Source: Pardosa pseudoannulata
Taxonomy: Eukaryota > Arthropoda > Arachnida > Araneae > Lycosidae
DNA: 64,000 bases
Direction: 5' to 3'
Assembly (NCBI GenBank): GCA_032207245.1
Contig: CM063500.1
Span: 20,342,024 to 20,406,023, forward strand
Shown: positions 24,585 through 36,439 of the stretch, piece by piece
Layout: every line of letters begins with the position of its first letter
How positions within the stretch are numbered: position 1 is the stretch's first letter
Made by a program: the position numbers and the translations under genes
The notes under the pieces: generated by a model
Told to the model about the DNA's origin: nothing
Database searches by the model: none
What the model saw: the letters and a program-made list of their open reading frames with translations, nothing else

Positions 24585-24749
24585 AGGGATATTTGCAATT
24601 TTTTATAAATACTTTTGTAAATTAAATAATAATTATTTTTACAAAAATAAAATTTTAAGTTTAGATAACCTTAGGCTAACAAATATTTATCCACACTTAC
24701 TCACAATTTATAAAAGTAAACACAAGATGTTATTTATCAATACCAGCAT

Positions 24750-26544
24750 TTATTTTATTGAGACATCATTAAACAATTCAATCTCCATTTTGTTGTTCAT
24801 TCTTATTGCCAAAGTAATGGGATTCTCTAGTTCTGTCATCTTAAAAAGACAAGCAATTAACTTCTCTCTAATCCCATCATAAAAGCAAGAAGCCATTACT
24901 TTTAAACACAACAATAGTTTATATCTTATTAACTTATCACTGTTATTTATAATAGATTTATCATATAATTCCAATATAGTAATGATTGTGCAATCCTCTT
25001 CTTCTGAATTAAAAAGACTAAATAATATTTCTAGTCTGTCTTTGGGTGGAAGATACTTTACTCTTTCTCTTGTATATATTATATTAAAATAACAACCTAT
25101 TCTCAACAGAAATGTTTTCTTCTTTGTATCTTTCGTTGTGTCATCTATGATTATGCTTCTCAATAAATGTATATAGATAAAAACTTTCTAGACAATCCAG
25201 TCTCTTATTTTCGCAACTTCTAAATAGCAGCTTTCGCGCATAATTTGCAAGAAGCTCATTATTTAAAAGAAGACTCTTAGAATATTCAAGTTCATTAGTA
25301 CTTTTCTCAATTGATTCTTTGATTTTCTCTTTTGTTTCCCCATTTACGCTATAATCAAAAATATATCTTCTTAACAAGGTTGAAATAACGCTACTTTCCC
25401 TGTTTCCCTGTATGTCAAATTATTTATGGTTCTTATAGTCAGAAAACTTATTGATAAGATCTAAGTATTTTGTCATAACATCATTATCTTTAATTATTTT
25501 TTTACTACTACTAGCAAAACATTCTTTAGAACTAGTATCAATACTGGTGTGCTGTATTTTTATCCTTAGTTCATTATATATTTTATACAATCGATTATAT
25601 AGTTCACTAATCATCCCTTGTACATCACGATCTGTTATTTTGTAAATAATGCAATGTACATCTGTATTTACACTAACCACTTTAAATTCATAAATTGTAT
25701 TTTCTGCATTGTCTTTATCTTTAATACACTCTAACTTCCATGAAGTATACATATCCATTATTGACATATGCAATTTACAAATTTTTAATTCAATCTTATT
25801 AAGATGGTTAGAAACTCTATCCTTTGTTTTATTATAAGACTTTCTAACTTTTTTTATCTGATGTATATCCTCATCTAGTGTATCATTACTACAACATGGT
25901 ATGTTATTATTGTTTCCTGACACTTCATCTGTATCAACAATATTATTATACTTACTCACAATATTATTACAATCGTGTATCTTTCTTTTCCGTACATTTA
26001 CTTCATTACTGCACACCGTCTCAAAAGATAAACTTCTAATTGTAAAATACTGTCTTAATCTTGATAATACACTTTTTATACGATTTAGTTCATCATTATC
26101 AAATATATTTGATATTGGGTCTTTTTGAATTATAAAAGAAGCATTTAAATATTCTAACTTATCTAATATTTGTAACTTTTAAATTATCAGCTGGTCTTTC
26201 GTTATAGTTGTCATATGAACTTTTTTCTTTCATTTTCTCACGAATACCAAAATCACACAATTTCTTATTGTATATAAGATTATTTTTTATATATTTCACA
26301 ACAATATCTTTAATAATTTTGTATAAATCTTGTAAATCTATTTCTGAGTGCTTGTGTGAATTCTTTGTAGAACTAATCATATTTGTCTCTGCTTGCAAAA
26401 TTGTGTTTCTGATTGTACTAAATCTGTTTTATTGTTATCATTATTTGTTTGTGTAACGTTTAAACATCTGTTATTCCTTTCGTATTCAAGTGCACGTTTT
26501 TTCGGATATATTGCAACTACTTGTGCAATTATTAATAAAAACAT
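24750..26544 (-). pseudogene. Family A secreted protein, copy 1, interrupted
   Basis: Homologous along its length to the gene at 52044-53886, but split into about five frames (joins near 26390, 26160, 26020-25400 and 25150). The start at 26544 is chosen because the paralogue starts there and CCCC lies immediately upstream (26545-26548). A short hydrophobic leader (MFLLIIAQVVAIY) is followed by an Asn/Asp-rich low-complexity stretch and a basic patch NVRKRKIHDC near residue 186. The C-terminal helical region contains TRERVKYLPPKDRLEILFSL and KLLLCLKVMASCFYDG. Some breaks lie in A/T runs and may be sequencing errors, so it may not be a true pseudogene. No known domain recognised. Confidence 0.75.
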
Positions 26545-26739
26545 GGGGTATAAAATAATTTTTTCATAAAACCAGTACAACAAATTATAAACTGTAATCT
26601 TATGATGAACTTAATATTTATAATAGGCTGCTGCCGTAAACGCATGAGAATGGGAAGTATTAGAAGTAAATGTTCAATAATACTATTGGTCTTGATCACC
26701 TGTCTCCAGGGATCTCTATGCTCGGCTTTCACTGTATAC

Positions 26740-26960
26740 AGATTTTTGTATTGTACTCAATAGCTTCTTCCATGCCTTTCTTCTTTTTTCATCTTTAAGT
26801 TTTTTCTTGGCCTGGGAGATTAAAACATGCGTCACCTATGCACATGTATATTAACTTATTGCGAAATTAAATTACTGAGATAACTTTACAAATTTTACCG
26901 TTATACTCTATCTCTCTAAACACTAAAGAATGTAGTATATTGTTACTACAGTTGCAAAGA
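26740..26960 (-). repeat. Remnant of the small ORF duplicated at 48715-48954
   Basis: This segment matches the small gene-like stretch at 48715-48954 at the DNA level (shared blocks such as AAGTTTTTTC, ATATTAA, ACTNAGATAACTTTA and ATGTTGTTAC-like) but contains stops. Both copies lie upstream of a HECT-type gene start on the opposite strand (27391 and 49154), so they are parts of one duplicated segment. Confidence 0.55.
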
Positions 26961-27390
26961 AATATAAGCGATAAAATGTGTGTAATCGTATCTTAGTAAA
27001 GAGAAAACTAACCCTTGCTTCATTTCATAGTAAAACAAAAGCAAATAACAAACGCATTATTGATAAAAAATCTATATTTTCTCTGAACTTAACTTATTGT
27101 AAAACACTTTATATTATTTAATCAACCAAGAAGACATTTATTACTCTAATTAATATCTTACACTCAAACATACTTTTTGTAATACATCAAGTAAAAATAT
27201 CTATATTTAATACAATACTCTTCAATGCGGATTAAAGGTGTTGGTATCGTAAAGCATGTTTATTATTGCTGAGCTGAAGTAAATATTTTTAACCGTGATT
27301 GTGTTTCGTATTGCGTCATTATGACATAACACGCCAATACTCAACCACAACACGATTAGTTTTATTATTGATAAATAAACCAGTATTACA

Positions 27391-27681
27391 ATATGTGTAG
27401 AAAATTGTTCAACAGATAATAACGATCCTGATTCAAACAGTCAGTATATTTCAAAAATTATCAAAAACGAGAATGATTGTTTATCAGAGTCGTATCTCAA
27501 AGAAAATGAAGAAGTATTACAAAAAGTTGATATTTTAATTTCTACAGATATATTTTTTAATACGACAAATAGTTATAATATTAATAAGGCTGATATTTTG
27601 CTTTCTTGTAAAAATACTATTAGTTGCAACAAGCTTGTTAAACTTAGACTATCAATTATAAACTTAATAATTAGCTTTTAA
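27391..27681 (+). pseudogene. N-terminal fragment of a second secreted HECT-type gene
   Basis: 97 codons, open from 27391 to TAA at 27679-27681, aligning with residues shortly after the leader of the HECT gene at 49154. Shared runs include TDNNDPDSNSQYIS versus TDNNDADSDSQYIS, and EEVLQKVDILIS versus GEVLKRVDIVIS. There is no in-frame ATG or complete leader; a TAA lies a few codons upstream. Similarity is lost after about 60 residues and no HECT domain follows. The end overlaps by about 11 bases the 3' end of the convergent LRR gene. It is best seen as a truncated duplicate. Confidence 0.7.
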
Positions 27682-28981
27682 TCATCCTATAGAAGTATAC
27701 TGAACCAAAAATTTCTACTAATTCATCTTTGCCAATTAGACCTTTTTCGGGAACACTTTTACTTTTAAGCCACTCACAATCTTTTAAATTAAGTACTTTT
27801 AGTGTACCTACTAACTCTTTTATAGAACTTGGTAAATACATCATGTCATTGTTTTCTAATATTAAATCAGTTAGATTTTTTAATTTAGAAATTGAATCAG
27901 GTATGTTTCTTATTGAATTGTTAGATAGATTAAGTACTCGTAAACTATCCATATTCCCTATTAAATCTGGAATTAAATATATATTACTAGGTGCTAATTT
28001 AACATCCTCTAGTGTTTTTATATTAGTCAAAAAACTTGGAAAATAGAAAAAAAATTATAATTTGCTTCAAATTTTTTAAATTTGGTAATTTACTCATACT
28101 GCGTGGTAATTCCTTTAAATCATTTTTATTCAACGTAAGAACTTTTAAATTTTTCAAATGCTTAAAATTTTTTGGTAGATTTTTTATCCGGTTATAAGAA
28201 AGATGTGCTTCCTCTAGCTTTGATAATTTGCAGAAAGATCTCGATATATCATACAGACTATTTCTATTTAGGTTTAGAACTCGTAATTCTTTTAGATTTT
28301 CAATATTTTCTGGTAAGTATTTAATTCTGGAATCTTCTGCATTTAGTACTCTTAGCTGGGGTTTGTTTTTGGCAAACCAATAAGGAAGAACACGTAGGTT
28401 ATTATGTTCTTAAATTTTTCATAAAAGATATTTGTTCGGGAAGCTCCATAAAATCGTTTGATGAGATATTTAACAATTTTATATTTATCAGTTTTTTAAA
28501 GAAACAGGAAGACTTGATAAACCGTTACCGCTTATATCAAGTTCTTCTAAAGATTTCACTAATCCCAGTCCATAGTCTAAACGTTCAATGTTCATATTGC
28601 TTATATTTAGCATTCTAAAGCCTGGTTTATCTAGCCTACATATATCTTTATACTTTTCGAGATTATTATACACTTCACTTTTTGAAAATTCAGGTATCGA
28701 TGAATTTTGCTCATTATCAGATTCTGAACGATCATACTTAAAGCTTAAACCTTCTTGGTTATTTTGTAAGGATTGTAATGACTGTTGTTTTTCTAAGCTA
28801 TTGTACGTCTTTGTTTTTGAGTATAAATCGATCCCTGATAAAGCTCTCTTCAATCTATTAACTTCTGATTCATAACTCGTATACTCGTCTAATGACCTTC
28901 CATTTTCAGAAATATACATTAATCCTGGTGTAATTAGTGCAAAAAGAGAGATAATGCTAAAAAGATCATACACACATTCAT
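27671..28981 (-). CDS. Secreted leucine-rich-repeat protein, interrupted
   Basis: About 430 residues, read in three frames. The start at 28981 (MNVCMIFLALSLF) is chosen because CCCC lies two bases upstream (28983-28986); it gives a good signal peptide, but a frameshift in a T run is needed to continue into ALITPGLMYISENG. A linker of about 100 residues, rich in Ser, Glu and Asn, follows. Then come roughly ten leucine-rich repeats of about 23 residues, such as LRVLNLSNNSIRNIPDSI and LTDLILENNDMMYLPSSI. The C-terminal cap IGKDELVEIFG resembles the end of other microsporidian LRR proteins. LRRs bind protein partners, so a secreted host-interacting role is likely but inferred. There is no catalytic domain. 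Confidence 0.8.
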
Positions 28982-29690
28982 TGGGGTGTTTTAAAACATA
29001 TTATATATATTCTAAAGTGTAATTTATCATTTTTTTAATTTATAATAAAATTATTCATTTCTACACAAGTGTTATAAAATAACATTTTATTAATTTTTGT
29101 TAGAGATTTTTTTCTTTTTCTTAAAATTTATATTAAAAAAATAAATTACGAGAAATTAAATTTCGACCTAATAGTAATTATCTACGAGATTTTTTCTTTA
29201 GAAGTAATTAAAATAAATAGGTGTTTCATTAAGCTTTTAAGGTCATAATGAAATATGGAATGTAATCTACTATATTGAATTATAAATTGTACATTTTATT
29301 GAGTATTAAGTAATACATCCCTTATGCTTTTGTTAATAAAACACAATTTTAGACGTTTTTTAATAACTAGAAGTGTTTTGTAAACTTCAATTGCTTAATA
29401 AGTCTAAGAAAATATTATTACAAAGCTTTGTGTGTATAGATTCATCTGTATTCTATTAGTAGAAAAAAATTTGAAACCTAGTTCGTAAATTAAACACGTG
29501 TCATAATTAATTTGCGAACTATGTTTCAAAATTGTTTTCTAAGATAAATTCATGTTTTATTTTAACACTACTTTCTTAAGTCCACAATCTAAACGTCACA
29601 AATACAATTTGTTTTCGCAATTAATTTTTATATTTATTAAGCGTTTTGATTGAAAATACAAAAAAAAAAAACAAATCAACCTCACATGAG
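28982..29690. other. AT-rich intergenic DNA
   Basis: No open frame, RNA gene or repeat with support was seen between the LRR gene and the Merlin-type end at 29691. Confidence 0.5.
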
Positions 29691-29890
29691 CAGTGGACTA
29701 AACCGCCCCGTATCTGAATATCTTCAAACAAAAAAAAAATACCCATTTTTTAAATGTTGAGACAAAGAGACATGTGTAGAGAGAGTTTAACATATTTAAA
29801 TAAAATTTTTTTGGTATTTCAAAACTTATATATGTTATTAATGCTATAAAAAAAAGAAGTTTCTTAACAATCGTTCGCAAGATGTTTTAT
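29691..29890 (+). mobile_element. Detached Merlin-type transposon end, copy 1
   Basis: CAGTGGACTAAACCGCCC at 29691 opens a stretch that follows the left end of the complete Merlin element at 45954 for about 75 bases (TCTTCAAACAAAAAA, then TTTTAAATGTTGAGAC). The rest matches the detached end at 34275-34490 up to AACAATCGTTCGCAAG. No transposase or right TIR follows; a Ty3-like element begins directly after. Probably a broken element or one end of a related non-autonomous element. Confidence 0.7.
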
Positions 29891-29980
29891 TAAAGGAGAA
29901 AAGGAAAATTAGATACTGTCGCATAGAGAAGTGCAAGATCCCGACCGCAAAAGGAAATAAAAATTTATAAGAAGGGTCAG

Positions 29981-31600
29981 ATGGTTCCACAGGCACTCAT
30001 AGACAACACGGTTAAGCATATAGATGATTTGGTAAAACGGGAAATTGTTAGGGTGTCAAAATCGACCTGGAGAAATCCAGTTAAAGCTCTTAGAAAACCT
30101 AATGGAAAGATACGAATTGTAAGTAATTTGATTGCACTGAATGATATAGTAGAGAAAGATAACTATAAACTAGCGAATATTAGGTACGTAGTGAGAGCCA
30201 TACAAGGTGCTAAGGTAATGTCAGTGGTAGTTTTAAAAGAACCATTTTATAGCATTGAGATAGAGGAACAAGATAAGGCTAAAACAGCATTTGAGTTTAA
30301 CGGGAAAGTATATGAATAGAACTCAAGGGTGATGGAATACAAAAACTCAGCCAAAATACCACAGAGAATTATGAATGAAATATTTAGAGACTTGAAAAGA
30401 AAAGGTGTGTGTAAATATATATAGTAATATATAGAAAAAGCATCGAAGAGCACGATAGGCTGTTTAGGGAAGTTTTAAAACGACTACAAGAAAACAATAT
30501 GAAATTAGACCCGACTAAAATACAGTTTTGTTATGAAATAAAGCGGATTTTAAAAATGCTAGAATTAATAGATGGATAGAGAAAATTCAAGAATTTGATT
30601 TCGAGATAAACTATAGGAAGCCCAATGAGATGGTAGTAAGCTTATAGTTTAAGCAGAATATATACAGCAGAGTAGAAAAACAAAAAGAAAGTGGACAAAA
30701 GCACGAAGATATGAGCAGATTGAAGGAAAATATAGAAAACACATTAAAGCAGTTGTTGGAAAGAAAATATTGGTATTTGATAGCGATAAAGAAGGAGAAA
30801 TACTAGTAGAAGAGAGCAAATCATTAGTGATTATTGTTGTAAACTAAACCATAGGAGTTGTACAACAGTTTATTATGAGTTGAAGAAAGAGATATTATTG
30901 GCCAGGCGTGAAACAGATAAGAAGAGTTTTGAAAGAATGTGAAACATGCCAGAAGTATAATAGAAAGACATCTGGATGTAGCGATTTTATAAGCACTACA
31001 CGTTATTTAGAAAAGGTTGGGATAGGCTTACTTGAGTTCAGAGACGAAAAGGTATTTGTAGTACTTGCCATGGATTATTTTACAAGAAGACTATGGGAAG
31101 TGTGATAACAAGCAAACATTCACAGCATGCAGTCGAATTCATCAAGGAATTGTGTACACAAGGATAAAAGCCAGAGGAAATCATCACTGATAATGGGTGG
31201 GAGTTGTGTAGGCAGCCAAGCATAAATATTAGAAAGGTAAGTATTGAGGTGCATAAGATTAATGGGAGAATTGAACATAGTATTAGGATGTTAGATAGTA
31301 TACTCAAGAGTATGAAATTAAATTTTTAACACATGTAAGATTATGATAGAGAATAGCCCAGAGGAAGATATGCGGAAAGGTTCAAAACCGTTTATATAGA
31401 GAAGAATTTACTAAAAACAGCATGTGAGGGTATCAAAGAAAGAAAATCTAGCAGAATGCGGGAAGTACGTTAAATGGAGGTTCCTGGAGTAAGGCAAGAT
31501 AGTTGAAGTATGGCAAAGTGACTCGTATATAGTTAGGCTCGTAAATGGAAGATACTACGATTTAAAAGGACTGGGGAATAACGAGAAAAATGGATGAGAC
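29981..31600 (+). pseudogene. Ty3-like retrotransposon pol remnant
   Basis: Plus-strand reverse transcriptase sequence at 29981-30319 (IVRVSKSTWRNPVKALRKP, GKIRIVSNLIALND, FYSIEIEEQDKAKTAFEF) is cut by TAG where Trp (TGG) is expected, and similarity resumes in frame afterwards. Near 30890-31100 is the integrase zinc-binding region (CETCQKY) and the start of the DDE core (LAMDYFTRRLWE); near 31190 is ITDNGWEL. RNase H is not clear. An SH3-like C-terminal integrase relic (DSYIVRLVNGRYYDL) ends near 31600. Many stops show it is dead. The sequence style fits LTR elements of microsporidia. LTRs were not found. Confidence 0.75.
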
Positions 31601-32062
31601 TAACCGTCTGGAAGAAAGATGTTATATTCTATTCTATTATTAAAACCAATAAGATAAATTGTCTTTCTTCTACTTTCATCAAATATCTTTTTCAGATTTC
31701 TCTATATTTTTTTTGGTGTACCTAAACTAACCTAATTTTTCCTAACCTCTTAACACAAGTGTCGTGATTTAAGTCTCCCTAAAAGGACCTTGAACATTTT
31801 AAAGAATCCTTTGCATTTTTACTATATTCCATTTCTTTAGAGATGAATAAAAAAGTGCCAGAATTTTTAATGTCATTTTGGAAAGTTTTTCTATAAGTTT
31901 GTGCTCTATTTATAATAAAATCTATTCAAGAAAAAACTTTAAAGTAAACTAAAACTTGTAAAACAATCAATTTTAAGCATGTTAAATTAACATTAAAGAA
32001 ATAAAAGAGTCAATTTAGAAAAGTTTTCATTAATATACATAATTTTTATTACAATTGATTTA
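31601..32062. other. AT-rich intergenic DNA
   Basis: Nothing is seen here except short runs. It might hold remains of the Ty3-like LTR, since TGTTATATTCTATTC occurs near 31620, but no partner copy was found. Confidence 0.4.
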
Positions 32063-33959
32063 TTACTCGTCATATTGTATCAATTGTCCCTCGAGTTCAC
32101 TTGCTTCATCATCTATATTTTTATTTTTTATATTATTCCAATATTTCTTAAAAAAGTACCTAACTCCACCTATAATAACAACCAATAAAAAAATAATACC
32201 CAAAAATACTGTTATGAACCAACCTAACATTTCTGATTCAACATTCGCCTCTTGGTCTCGCTTTATCTGGGATGTGTATTTAGAATCAGTTATATGAAAT
32301 TTTTGAATACATGCAAGCTGATATGGATCACAATCAACCTTAGAACCATCTATCATTAAAGTTTCATTATTCATCGGACGACCAAGAAGGCCAGGAGCAA
32401 CTGCTTTTCTTGTAAATTTTATATACCAAGCATTATGCCAATCATAAAATGGATTATTTACGGAAGAAATTTCCATGTCAAACTTAACATATAGTAATCC
32501 CATTTCTTTTAATTTAGAAATAACAAAGTCTTTCCTATGTTTCTGCCAAACTTTTGAAAACTTTTCAACTTTATGCATTTCTTTTGTTAAATTTTTAAGT
32601 TCAAGATCTTCTCTTGTTATATTTCCTATTTTATAAAGTTCCACTTCTGGTATATTTTTTAGCTGCCCAATCAACATCTTTGCCGTCTTGTTATTAAAAA
32701 TCGGGAAAATAGTCATAGTCTGTCCAAGGAATATATTGAAAAAAATTCGGACCTGTAGATATACGATCTTCATACAGCTTTAATAATCTTTTTTTAGCAT
32801 AAATATCATATTCTATATCTCCAGTTTTTACACTTCCTAATAACAAATCAACATTTCCGTTTCCTCTTGTGAGAAGATTAATTTCTATTTTCCAGTCATT
32901 ACTGCTTAGTGAAACACTATGGTCTGTAATATTTAGATTGGTTTTAATGCCATGAAGGCGGTAATATTCAGAAATAATTGTTAGTATTAATCTATTTTTC
33001 TTTTTTAGCTGAGTATTATAATCATCGACATACGAAGAAAAGTCTTTAAGCATATTAGATTTTAAAACTAATACAGGAGGGACAACGTTGTCTGATATGT
33101 CAATCATACCATTTATTGATATTTTTTTCTTTTCTAAATCTTTTTCTAGTGGTGTAATATTTATTTGAGATTGTTTTTTGAGATAATTTGCTAAGCTATC
33201 CAACAATACACCAGGAAGTGGAGAAGAAATTGTGCTATTTTTACTATAAGTCACTCTAGGCTTCAACAAGTGGAACATCTGCATCACCTTCAATATCTTC
33301 TATAATAAAATATCTTCTATTTCTAACAAAAAATCTAATAAATTAGTTGAAGATTCTAACAATCTTAAAACGTCCACAAAAAAAACTTTGGATCTCAAAA
33401 AATCTTCTTCAGGAATAATCATGGCCTCACTTAAATTAATCATTGAAAGTGTTAGCAATGCGTCTATATAGTCTTCCCACTTCTTTTGTATAATTTCATG
33501 TACAGAACTTACATAAACATTAGTCGGTATATTTAAGGAATCTAGTTCTGCAAAAACAAGATCTTTTAAATATATGAGGTAAGAATTACTTTTGACATCA
33601 AAGAAGTATTCCATATAGAAGTCTGTGGTATATTTTATAAATTCTAAATAATTTCTACCTAAAATATGTGTATTCATAATAATGTCCTTAATTCTGTCTG
33701 GATTTAGTTTTCTAATTTCTTTAAGCCTTAAGATGTCAAAATCACGATTTGTTTTTTGCACATATTCTACAACATAATCTAGAATTTGACGAATAGTTAT
33801 ATCGTCAGTTTTGACTTTTTTTAAATCATCGAGTGTGTTAACATCTGCAAAATTTATGTTTATCAACCTTGGTAGACCCAAAATTGATTCTTTTTCAATA
33901 CCGAATGTTTTCTCAGTACCTATTACAATGCTTATAAAAATTGTAAGTATAATGTTCAT
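32063..33959 (-). CDS. Family B type-I membrane protein, interrupted
   Basis: About 630 residues in three pieces. It starts at 33959 with CCC directly upstream (33960-33962) and the signal peptide MNIILTIFISIVIGTEK. The long ectodomain has no recognised fold. Near the C-terminus a single membrane segment (WFITVFLGIIFLLVVIIGG, about residues 585-605) is followed by a basic stop-transfer stretch and an acidic tail of about 20 residues. An in-frame TAG at 33300-33302 with nearby shifts, and a frameshift in a T5 run near 32695, interrupt it. The topology suggests a surface or secretory-pathway membrane protein. The N-terminal third matches the gap-truncated gene at 24046-24584. It lies just downstream of family A copy 2. 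Function unknown. Confidence 0.75.
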
Positions 33960-34274
33960 GGGTTTATTGTTTTTTTTTTTTTTTTAAATTTCTTTTTGAA
34001 TAAAAAAAAACAGGATAGGTCTTAAAATCTGTATTTTTAATTACTAAAACAAAAAGGCGTTTTGAGCTATAAAATTACAAACTTAAGGAGTTTTTAAATG
34101 AATTTTAAAAATATCGTATAATAATTATTTTTTTTTAATTATAAAAAATTTATTAAAATTACAAAAAATAAAAAGCAATAGATATTATAAAATACAAAAA
34201 TATGCGTATAACATATATTGTCCATAAAATAGATGGTTTTTAGAATGAAGATTTATTTAAACTTTTTTTAAGTA

Positions 34275-34490
34275 CAGTGGACTAAAACGTCTCATTATCT
34301 AAACATCTTCAAACAAAAAAAATACATCCTTAATTTTAAATGTTGAGACGAAGTAAAAAACATAGAGAGAGTTTAAAATATTTAAATAAAAACATTTTGG
34401 TACTCAAAACTTAATATATGTTATTAATGCTATAAACAAAGAAGTTTCTTAACAATCGTTCGCAAGGTGTTATAAGAATAAAAAATGTTT
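34275..34490 (+). mobile_element. Detached Merlin-type transposon end, copy 2
   Basis: CAGTGGACTAAAACG begins a 200-base stretch matching the end at 29691-29890 to its full length (shared AGAGAGTTTAAAATATTTAA-like and AACAATCGTTCGCAAG blocks) and the Merlin left TIR for the first 75 bases. It ends about 18 bases from the stop codon of family A copy 2, so it may act as part of that gene's 3' region. Confidence 0.7.
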
Positions 34491-34507
34491 TATTAGACAA
34501 CTTTGTC

Positions 34508-36439
34508 CTATAATTGATATAACTCACTATCCAAATAAGCTAATTGTTTTTGAAACAAAGAATTCACAACTTCTTTGTTTTTCTTGATAATATAGGTAAT
34601 AATGTTATCTGGTTCATTCTCTGTTATTAAATCAATTTTTTCAAATATTTGCTCTCTAAATCCTTCATACATCCGAGATCCCATTACTTCTAAATATAAT
34701 AATAGTTTACATCTTGTAATGTTGTCACTATTATTTATAATAAATTTATCATATAATTTAAATAATGTGCTTATATGCACTTGTTCTTTAGGATTAAATA
34801 TGCTGAATAAGATTATTAATCTTTGTTTTGGTGATATTAATATATCTCGGACTCGTGTATGTAGGTGTTTCAAATAACAAAACATTTTAAGAAAATCCTT
34901 TTTCTTACTATGGTTATCACCTGCAATTATATTGGTACATAAACATGTAAGAATATAACCTTCTTCAAAACAATCTAGCTTATTCATAATGCTAACTTTA
35001 TATAATAATGTACGCGTAGTATTTGCGCAATCCATATAGCAGTGATTCTTAGTCCAATCCGAAGATTCCATTAAGTTAGCAATTTTGTCAATTAAAGTAC
35101 AAAAATTATCATTTTTGGATAATGATTTTCTAGCTAAAACGTGTGATTTTTTAAAAGCGTGATAAAACGTTGTTTTGTCTATTTCTGACAAAATTTTAAA
35201 TTTTAAAAAATTAAGATTTTCACATATAGAAATCTTGTTTATGATATCATAGTATTGTTCCATTATATTTTGCTTGTTTGTTTGTATGTAAAAATCAGTT
35301 ATACTCTTGTTATTTTCGTTATCAGTAATTACTACAGGATTAGAATAAATGTTACTTGCGGTTGCGTTTTTTTCTTGATTGCTTAGATTATAATGTGTTT
35401 TTTTTCAGTCGATTATTGATTTGGTTAACCAGTTCTTTTGTCTGTTTATCTTCTATAGATTGATCGATATCGGTGCAAAATTCTTTATTTTCACCTAAAA
35501 CTGAAATTTTATAAATTCCAATACTGGCAGTATTTGGTCTTCCATTGTTTATACATGTTAAGGTACACATGTTAAGTACATTCATAAGTTCCAAGTTTAA
35601 ATTTTCTTTATAAATTTCATTAGAATATATTAGATAAGATATATCTGCTTCTTCACCAACATCCAATTCTTTCGGTGTATCAATTATTTTATATCTTTTC
35701 ACTTGACAACTTATATTGTCTTCTTCGACCTCTTTCAAACTATTAGTATTATCGTCTGTATTAATATTTTCTTCAAGTTGTTGATATTGTCTTTTTTTTA
35801 GATTAATTTCATCACTACATTCTGTAGGTACATCCTTCATTTGTTGTGTTTTTTTAAGTGTAAAAAAATTTTGTAATCTGTTTATTTCTTGTTCTATATT
35901 CTTCAATTCATTGTTTGAATCCACTTCAGAAATACTAAAAGTAATCAAAGATGCACATTTTTTCTCAATAAAGCAAACATCTAAATACTTTAACATAATC
36001 ACTAATTTCAATATTAAGTTATCATCCAACTTTTCGCTGATGCTCTTCGCATCTTTACTGATCATCTCGACAATATTAGATTTACTTAATTCTGGATTGC
36101 ATGCTGCATTTATTTCTATAAATTTAACAAGAATATTTCCAATTTTAATATAAAGATTTGTTACCGCATTTATTAAAGATTCATCTAAATCATCAATCAT
36201 GGTTGTAGCAATTTCAGCAGTAGTGATGATATTATTAATAATTTTTTTACCATATTCCATTCCTGTATTCTTGACTCTATCAACGTATTTTGATTCCCTG
36301 TATTATCTGTATGGTCAAGATTATTAACCATAAAAGATTTACATATTTGTGTACCAGAAGAAGATGGTTTCTCTTCAATATGCATTGCAACTATATATGA
36401 ACATAAAAATATCATCGTTAGGGCTTTAATAAAAAACAT
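34508..36439 (-). CDS. Family A secreted protein, copy 2, interrupted
   Basis: About 640 residues in three pieces (joins near 36230 and 35270-35390). It starts MFFIKALTMIFLCSYIVAM, the clearest signal peptide of the family. It is the most divergent member, matching the others mainly in the C-terminal third (QRLIILFSIFNPKEQ, IINNSDNITRCKLLLYLEVM, MYEGFREQ). A Lys/Arg-rich patch LKKRQYQQ and a weaker VKRYKI occupy the middle, where the other copies have a stronger basic patch. Helical, Glu- and Asn-rich segments fill the rest. There is no CCC motif at this start. It is followed downstream by a family B gene. Function unknown. Confidence 0.75.
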
